Of a stretch of 12,822 nucleotides of DNA, positions 8,701 to 12,822 are shown piece by piece. Position 1 is the first letter of the stretch; every line of letters begins with the position of its first letter. Location: positions 1-12,822 of the forward strand of contig QAXH01000444.1 in NCBI GenBank assembly GCA_004335635.1, read 5' to 3'. Source of the DNA: Chloromonas sp. AAM2. Taxonomy: Eukaryota > Chlorophyta > Chlorophyceae > Chlamydomonadales > Chlamydomonadaceae. The notes under the pieces were generated by a model. The model was not told the origin of the DNA, ran no database searches, and saw only the letters and a list, made by a program, of their open reading frames with translations. The translations under genes and the position numbers were made by a program.

Positions 8701-10142
8701 GCCTCACCATCAGGTCGCTGAACAGGCCGATGAAGGGCGCATCCCTCACAGCCTTCATGGTGTTCTGCGCAAAAGTGTGACTTGGACGTGTAAAGTGTGG
8801 GGTTAGACGTGTGCCGTGTGAGGTGTCAGGTGTGAGGCATGACATGTGAGGTTTCACGTATGAGGTGTGTTGGTGTGTGTGTGTGGGGTGGGTGTGAGGT
8901 GCGAGGCGTAATTGGCTGTGAGGTTTGGGATGTGAGGTTTGGGATATGAGGGTTGGGTAGGTGTGAATCGCTAAGTCGTCAGTCAATCTGCATGCGGGAC
9001 AACACGCATACAGTTGCACATCAAAGGAGGTCAGCAGGTTCTAGGTTTGCTGTGCGCGCATCTGAGCTGGTCGATGCCATGCGTGCACCAGAAACGTAAT
9101 TAGCATAACGACCAGCTGTCCCGATGAACTCAACGCAGGCGACCGCATGACGACTGAATCCTCCTGACGGGTGCCCCGCTGCCCCTCATGACACATGTGC
9201 ATGGCACGTGGCCCCCTGCAGTACAGTTCCACCACACATGACTCCCATGATGCCGTACCTTCCGGTACTTCTTCTTGCGACAAAACTTTTCTTTGTTGTC
9301 ATCGGCCTGGCCGCGATCATCGGCTTCCTTGTTGCCTGCAGAGATGGGTGGTTGGGTCCGTTGATGAGTGTGATCCGGGTCCATGGGGTAAGCAACAGAA
9401 GCCATGGTGTAGGAGCGGTGTGCAAACTGATGGGTGCCGGTGTGGTTGTTATTGATGCAGGGCATGGCACAGAAAGCACTGGCAACCTTTGCCGAGCTGA
9501 CATGGGAAGTGCCGGCATGTAGTATGTGAAGGGTTCAAACGAAACAGGTTTTGTACAAGAGAACATAGAAAGGACTGCTTTAATTGATATTGACTACAGA
9601 TAAACAAATAGCTTTGCTTACCTTTTAACGTACAACGATTGTGATCGCGCTAGGCAGGCTCCTGATATTTTGTTTGTCAACTACTGGGGTTAGTGTCGGT
9701 GTGATCATCAGAAGATCTCCTTACAGGTACCTACCCTTGCCCTGCTCCATCTCCTTCATGTGCGCAGCTGCCCTTTTGGCATCATGAGCAGCAGCCTCTA
9801 GCACACGCCTGCATGCAAGTACGGCGAAGGCAGCCAGTGCGACTCACGCAGGTGTGTGTGACTGAAGCAAGAAAGTGGCATGGTTCTCCTGGTGCACACT
9901 GTCGTAACTCACTCTTTGATGGACTGCAGATCTTGATAGTCTTCATCCTCGTGCGCATGCTTGGGAATGGCTGACCCTCCGAAACGAGAGTACATGTGCT
10001 CCCGCCTGCGCATGGCACCCTGCATGCTGTGCACTCCCTGTTTGAGTTCCTCATTGCTTACACGGGCCCCTCGCAGCTCAGCCGCCCAGAGGCAGCACAA
10101 AGTCGCAAATGCGACCAGTCGCATCAGCACCGACACAGCCAT
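2745..10142 (-). CDS. Secreted beta-propeller-like protein with repeated EG motifs (14 exons, complete)
   Basis: Exons in order: 10142-9913, 9808-9735, 9335-9259, 8764-8708, 8527-8429, 8141-8064, 7391-7311, 7107-7049, 6516-6436, 6001-5893, 5637-5562, 3601-3483, 3220-3185, 2879-2745. They total 1311 nt, 436 residues and a TAG stop. All 13 introns are GT-AG and every junction keeps frame (phases 2,1,0,0,0,0,0,2,2,0,1,0,0). The ATG is the first after an in-frame TAG 15 nt upstream. Residues 1-26 form a signal peptide (MAVSVLMRLVAFATLCCLWA). Residues 27-127 are charged, with a basic patch FCRKKKYRK. From about 128 the core repeats an EG motif followed by hydrophobic strands: RFEGSSITY (150-158), SQFEGLQYM (199-207), KGWEGIHYY (261-269), NVEGLTFLD (396-404). 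Other marks are VVSQEDAAVWVG and a C-terminal SDRSKSIQP. This resembles SdiA-regulated/phytase-like (esterase-like) propellers. Several cysteines fit disulfides in a secreted protein. Substrate and role are unknown; I claim no enzyme activity. Exon boundaries are firm; the fold is inferred. Confidence 0.82.
2880..3184 (-). other. Intron 13 of the propeller gene
   Basis: 305-bp intron, donor GTGAGC after exon 13 and acceptor GTGCAG before exon 14, phase 0. I see nothing else in it. Confidence 0.75.
3483..3497 (-). other. Possible alternative 5' splice site at the end of exon 12
   Basis: Exon 12 can end at a GTATGA donor (last exon base 3483) or 15 nt earlier at a GTACCT donor (last exon base 3498). 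Both are phase 0 and join exon 13 in frame. The longer form adds five residues, VPGGK, just before LYHFPR. The sequence cannot decide between them; I used the longer form. Confidence 0.45.
4594..4690 (+). repeat. Dispersed repeat R2, copy in intron 11
   Basis: The left part (TTTGTTC.CTG..TTCGTTT, then CTTGCTCAGGG) matches about 12104-12139. The right part (C.GTGC.CA.CGC..., CCGTG, GGCTTCCCTG.TGT.AA.ACA) aligns almost without gaps with 1-52. This copy links the other two, which share only CGGTGCCCATCCC and CCCTGGTGTAAA.ACA. It is probably a degraded short interspersed element. Confidence 0.55.
4921..5011 (+). repeat. Inverted copy of the exon 4 acceptor edge
   Basis: Bases 4964-5011 match the start of propeller exon 4 (8764-8717, minus strand) at 46 of 48 positions. 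The copy is preceded by a CAG acceptor and a CACAC-rich stretch like the end of intron 3 (8765-8815). It lies on the opposite strand to the gene. It stops before the exon 4 donor and runs into unrelated sequence, still open to a TAG at 5068-5070. It is an insertion of copied intron-exon junction sequence, not part of the propeller message. Confidence 0.8.
5641..5668. repeat. AT/ACAT-type microsatellite
   Basis: Alternating TATATACATATATATACATAC just inside intron 10, directly upstream of the exon 11 acceptor on the minus strand. Similar short tracts are at 49-62 and 8151-8163. Confidence 0.7.
6002..6435 (-). other. Intron 9 of the propeller gene
   Basis: 434 bp, donor GTAAGG and acceptor CTCTCAG, phase 2. 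The plus-strand frame inside it has no recognisable feature. I see nothing else. Confidence 0.75.
6793..6868 (+). repeat. 19-bp tandem repeat, four copies, plus degenerate satellite to about 7025
   Basis: Four head-to-tail copies of TCAAGTGTGATAACCAAGG (the first has one T for C) at 6793-6811, 6812-6830, 6831-6849 and 6850-6868. Divergent units follow (TCAAGTGCGAGACTAGGG, TTAAGTGTGATG, TCAAGTGTGACACAAGG), then three GTGTGACACAAGG units at about 6979-7022. It is a minisatellite inside intron 8, not a CRISPR array, as there are no spacers. Confidence 0.95.
6900..6923 (-). repeat. Copy of the exon 8 donor edge inside the satellite
   Basis: 22 of 24 bases match 7044-7067, covering the last codons of exon 8 and its GTAAG donor. 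The donor sequence is intact in the copy. It lies 144 bp downstream of the true donor in the transcript direction and is flanked on both sides by satellite units. Confidence 0.75.
7169..7262. repeat. Dispersed repeat R1, copy 2, with AAC/GAC microsatellite
   Basis: Second copy of R1 (see 2583-2650), in intron 7 just before exon 8 and in the same orientation. The tail at about 7229-7262 is an (ACGACA/ACAACA) microsatellite, equivalent to the AACAGC tail of copy 1. Confidence 0.6.
7392..8063 (-). other. Intron 6 of the propeller gene
   Basis: 672 bp, phase 0, donor GTGCGC after exon 6 (a permitted but weaker donor) and acceptor TTTCAG before exon 7. It contains a pair of related blocks about 41 bp long at 7556-7596 and 7909-7949 (about 80% identical, GGCAGG...ACG.CCAAGGCAT.ACC.TGC). 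No coding content was seen. Confidence 0.7.
8142..8428 (-). other. Intron 5 of the propeller gene
   Basis: 287 bp, donor GTAAAC and acceptor CTGCAG, phase 0. It holds the CAT microsatellite and nothing else recognised. Confidence 0.7.
8243..8280 (+). repeat. CAT trinucleotide microsatellite
   Basis: A run of CAT/ATC triplets (TCATCATCATCATCATCA) followed by CAACAT units, in intron 5. A frame through it would read as poly-histidine, but it is intronic. Confidence 0.9.
8765..9258 (-). other. Intron 3 of the propeller gene, with a TGTGAGG-rich tract
   Basis: 494 bp, donor GTACGG after exon 3 and acceptor GCGCAG before exon 4, phase 0. The half next to exon 4 (about 8775-8968) is an imperfect TGTGAGG/GTGTG tract on the plus strand, so CACA/CCTCACA-rich in the transcript. 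It includes two perfect 14-bp units TGTGAGGTTTGGGA at 8917-8930 and 8931-8944 and a third diverged unit. The rest has nothing I recognise. Confidence 0.75.
9336..9734 (-). other. Intron 2 of the propeller gene
   Basis: 399 bp, donor GTAGGT, acceptor CTGCAG, phase 1. The frame reading through from exon 3 into this intron is not supported, because only the CTGCAG acceptor at 9336-9338 joins exon 2 in phase. Nothing else was seen. Confidence 0.7.
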
Positions 10143-10490
10143 CAGCGTTGATTGCTAAGTATACGGATCTGAAGCCTGAGAAAGGCGATGGATATGCGTG
10201 CCGCGATTCTTACAAGCGATGGCTGAACATGCCGTAACCAAAGTATGAGACTCAAAATTGAACGCCGTTTGATCGGATAGGGTTTGTCAGCCACGTCATC
10301 TCTCCAAACACCCGCAACGGTCCCTGTCACCTGGCTGAGCAACAATGTGCTTACATTTCAAGCTGATCCTGTCCAATGTGCCCTCACAGAATCAAGACTG
10401 CGCTTACTTAGAATCAGTGCCTTGGTCCGCAACCAAGTGCCTAAGGGACCGAATCATCAAGTACAGGAGCTGAAGGACAGGGATCAGTCG

Positions 10491-10532
10491 GTATGCTTGG
10501 CCATGTATGCTTGGCTACGTATGCCCGGCCTC
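10491..10532 (+). repeat. 14-bp tandem repeat, three copies
   Basis: GTATGCTTGGCCAT, GTATGCTTGGCTAC and GTATGCCCGGCCTC follow head to tail. It is in the spacer upstream of the propeller gene. No function is evident. Confidence 0.8.
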
Positions 10533-11416
10533 AGCGCTGCACCCATGCTCAGCTCTAACAGCCATTGCAACGTAAGCTGTACAGCCCCACCCAAAGATGG
10601 TGAGCGTTCATGCTGGATTTGCACGCCTGACGGGCATTCCTGCTGCAGCCTGACCCACAAAAGTGCCCTTGATTCATGGGCATGATCACACTGCTGTGGA
10701 CATCCAGCCACATAACTCACGGTCAGTCGTTGCAATTTGAGTGTTTTGGTACCCGGTTGAACACTGGTGCCATGCATGGTTAGGATGGGATCAGGCAATG
10801 CACGTAGGATGCCGGCGCTCTTGGCTTGGGTTAGACCTCAAGTCGAGAAAAGTGCATCCGAGTGCAGTCGATGGCATCACATGCGCACCGAACCCAGACA
10901 GATTATCAGCTTCGACAAAGAAGTTTGCCAGTTCTGGCACAATTCCTGTCTATGCCACTGGAACCGGTGTTGGTGATGTGTGTTGTAGTTGTGAAATGTG
11001 ATCGGGTATTTGCAGATGTATGATTGGGCCAGCCAGGGCATGCCCAATTCGGTTGGCTGCTGATGCTGAGGTTGCTGTGGAGGGGGAGACAGGTGAAAAG
11101 ACGGATGAGGGAGGCAGGTCGGTCGTCAGAGTGAAGGTGACATGTTGGCTCTTGGACCAAGGCTGGTGCAGCTGTCAGGCTGTCTTTGCAATGCTATTGC
11201 TGTCTTAATCTGTTAGTACTCTTTTTTGGGTTTTGAATCCAGGCCACATGGCTGTGCAAGGCTTGCTTTCGAATTCGAAACCCTATCCTGTACAAGTACT
11301 GTGTATTTTTGTATACAGGAAACGACACAAACGTGAGGTGAAGCTTGTACGACTGCGACAGGAATGTCGCTGATGCCAATGGCGTCAGCCAGCAACGTCA
11401 AGCACAAAGTTGCCCA

Positions 11417-11421
11417 TTACA
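11417..11421 (-). terminator. Candidate poly(A) signal TGTAA for dapL
   Basis: TGTAA on the minus strand, 103 nt beyond the dapL TGA. Motif and distance suit a chlorophycean 3' untranslated region; only a transcript end would confirm it. Confidence 0.4.
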
Positions 11422-11523
11422 AAGCTGCAAGGATAGAGCAGAAGCCAAATCAAGTTCGTGAAGAGCTGGAGCATGCGTACGAGGCAAAAAAATTGGATTC
11501 AAAATTCACAGAACGTGTTGAGA

Positions 11524-12428
11524 TCAGTTCTTTGAGTTGCCGAACGCTGCCTTGAACCGCTGCACGGCTTCCAGGATGTTGTCACGGGAGCCAAAGGCGC
11601 TTGCGCGCACAAAGCCCTCGCCACCAGGGCCAAAGCCTGAGCCGGGGGTGGTCACGATGTTACACTTCTCCAGGATGTCAGCGAACACATCCCTGCGCAG
11701 CACATGCGCATTATGTTGTGAGCATCACGTAAGGGTGAAAATGAGATCACATTAGGGGAGCCAAGCGCAAACGGAAGCAAGCGCAGACGGGTCAACATAA
11801 GGCTTGCGTCTAGTAGTGCATTTGAAAACAGAGAGGCACTCAGAAGCACACTGGCAGGAATGCATGTACACGCATTAGAACAAAACTGCATTGTTTCCAG
11901 CTCCAGAACACCGACACGCACCATGATGCCTTGCCAAAGCATTCCGCCCATACATAGAGCGCGTCCACTCCGCCGTACATCTTACAACCTGGCCCTAGAC
12001 TATCTAGGTCTCCTGGCCCTTCTAGCATCCCTTTATCTAGTCTTTGGCCTTGACTTCGGCGGCTCCGTCCTGTTTTGCTTTGGGTTGGCCTGCCTTGCCT
12101 GCTTTGTTCCCTGGTTTCGTTTTGCTTTCTTGCTCAGGGTAGGCCAGGGCGGTGCCCATCCCTGGTGTAAACACATGCTAACTCTCTCTCTGTATAAATA
12201 TACAAAACCCTGTCAGCGCCAGCCTTGCTTGGGCATTTGCAGGTGTGTGCATATGGCAGACATGTAGTGAACGCACCATGATGCCTTGCCGGGGAATCCC
12301 ACCCAGACATAGGGCGCGTCCACTCCGCCGTACACCTTGAAGCCCATGTCCTGGAAGGCCTGGCGCAGGATGGCGGCGTTCTCCTTGTAGAAGGCAACGG
12401 TCGAGTTCATCTCCTTCAGGCCCTCGGG
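11524..12428 (-). CDS. dapL: LL-diaminopimelate aminotransferase, C-terminal part (two last exons, 5'-partial)
   Basis: Exons 12428-12277 and 11692-11524, minus strand, TGA at 11524-11526. The intron has a GTGCGT donor and a GCGCAG acceptor, phase 2, and recreates a tryptophan codon, giving [15 protein letters not shown] across the join. The first exon starts after a TTGTAG acceptor with [20 protein letters not shown] and contains [16 protein letters not shown]; the last contains [19 protein letters not shown] and [17 protein letters not shown]. These are the C-terminal signatures of the class I, PLP-dependent LL-DAP aminotransferase, which converts tetrahydrodipicolinate to LL-diaminopimelate in plastid lysine synthesis. 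The arginine in GFVRASAF is the expected carboxylate-binding residue of this fold. About 105 C-terminal residues are present. The PLP-lysine region lies beyond 12822. ALD1-type paralogues share the family, but the match here is to the DapL form. Confidence 0.93.
11915..11988 (-). pseudogene. Degraded duplicate of the dapL penultimate exon end
   Basis: About 84% identical, without gaps, to 12271-12344, the end of the penultimate dapL exon and its GTGCGT donor. The first 20 bases, which cover the donor, are identical. It is still open in the right frame ([20 protein letters not shown]), but the VGFPGK loop reads AECFGK and no pyrimidine-rich acceptor is visible upstream. It is therefore more likely a dead copy than a mutually exclusive exon. 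Confidence 0.8.
12104..12177 (+). repeat. Dispersed repeat R2, copy in the dapL intron
   Basis: Contains CTTGCTCAGGG as in the intron 11 copy, and CGGTGCCCATCCC plus CCTGGTGTAAACACA as in the copy at 1-52, with the middle segment deleted. All three R2 copies are on the plus strand and in introns. Confidence 0.55.
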
Positions 12429-12822
12429 CTACAAGAGAGAATGCCAAGGGCAGCAAGGGCACAGTAGATTGTATGGTGATGATAGTATGAATGTGGACTG
12501 TGGCCTGGATACATTAGCGCTCCAGCAAAAACCACTGCAAGAATGACACAGGAAGTGTCAGGATACCTTCTACGGACCTAAATATTCGCTAACGAAAACG
12601 ACTTGAGATGCGCGACTCGACATGACAACCACTCTGCGCCCAAACAGGCCAATGCGGCTGCGGACACAACGCGAAGACGGTGATGTGATGATGACTGTGG
12701 GCAGCGGTCAAGAAACAGAATCAACGTCCGCCTCCCACCGCGGCATTGCCATGTCACGCCGACAAGCATCTCACCTCCGTACCTTGCCACACACCAGCGC
12801 CCGCCGCCCCACACAACCCCAA
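12429..12822 (-). other. Upstream intron of dapL (3' part)
   Basis: 394 bp upstream of the penultimate dapL exon. The preceding protein segment of the family (the ...GGLACLQ stretch before PEGL) is not found here, so the previous exon must lie outside the window. I see nothing else in it. Confidence 0.6.

Larger units (their letters stand above)
10143..11523. other. Spacer between the dapL 3' end and the propeller gene start
   Basis: 1.38 kb with no exon I can support. It should include the dapL 3' untranslated region at the right and the propeller-gene promoter at the left. I see no clear TATA box upstream of the 10142 ATG. It holds a 14-bp triple repeat (10491-10532) and frames of 60-130 codons that lack an ATG start or family resemblance. 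Confidence 0.6.
11693..12276 (-). other. Last intron of dapL
   Basis: 584 bp, phase 2. It contains a diverged copy of the end of the preceding exon with its donor (11915-11988) and a copy of dispersed repeat R2 (about 12104-12177). Otherwise nothing was recognised. Confidence 0.8.

Noticed and set aside
9208..9522. 104-codon plus-strand frame with hydrophobic stretches
   Set aside because: It is the antisense of exon 3 and intron 2 of the propeller gene.
10284..10685. 133-codon plus-strand frame in the spacer
   Set aside because: It starts without ATG, has no third-position bias, no recognisable motif, and contains the 14-bp tandem repeat.
11364..11555. Charged 63-codon plus-strand frame near the dapL 3' end
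   Set aside because: It runs antisense into the dapL last exon and covers the likely 3' untranslated region; no homology recognised.

Overview
This is nuclear DNA from a eukaryote, most likely a green alga of the Chlorophyceae (Chlamydomonas/volvocine/Haematococcus type). The evidence is genes cut into many short exons by GT-AG introns of about 100-2000 bp, TGTAA-type candidate poly(A) signals, abundant microsatellites, and plastid-type genes. The genus is not resolved. Most of the open frames that can be drawn here are chance frames in introns and spacers. The real coding sequence was recovered by joining exons whose intron phases match.

Layout. (1) 222-821, + strand: the last two exons of a Rieske oxygenase of the pheophorbide a oxygenase / TIC55 / PTC52 family, with the C-terminal CxxC motif and two membrane helices. 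(2) 822-2744: convergent spacer holding both 3' untranslated regions and copies of gene ends. (3) 10142 down to 2745, - strand: a complete 14-exon gene for a 436-residue secreted protein. It has a signal peptide, a charged N-terminal linker, and a probable beta-propeller built on repeated [F/W/V]-E-G motifs. Every one of its 13 junctions keeps the reading frame. (4) 10143-11523: spacer with no recognisable gene. (5) 12428 down to 11524, - strand: the last two exons of LL-diaminopimelate aminotransferase (lysine biosynthesis). The rest of the gene lies beyond the right edge. The two - strand genes are head to tail; the oxygenase gene converges on the propeller gene. Nothing suggests that the three share a pathway.

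The most unusual signal is that all three genes have left short, degraded copies of their own exon edges in nearby non-coding DNA. An exon 4 acceptor edge sits, inverted, in intron 11. An exon 8 donor edge sits in intron 8 beside a 19-bp satellite. A dapL exon end with its donor sits in the next dapL intron. The stop-codon end of the last propeller exon recurs in its 3' flank, and an oxygenase exon end recurs in that gene's 3' flank. Alongside these are two short dispersed repeat families and several microsatellites or minisatellites.
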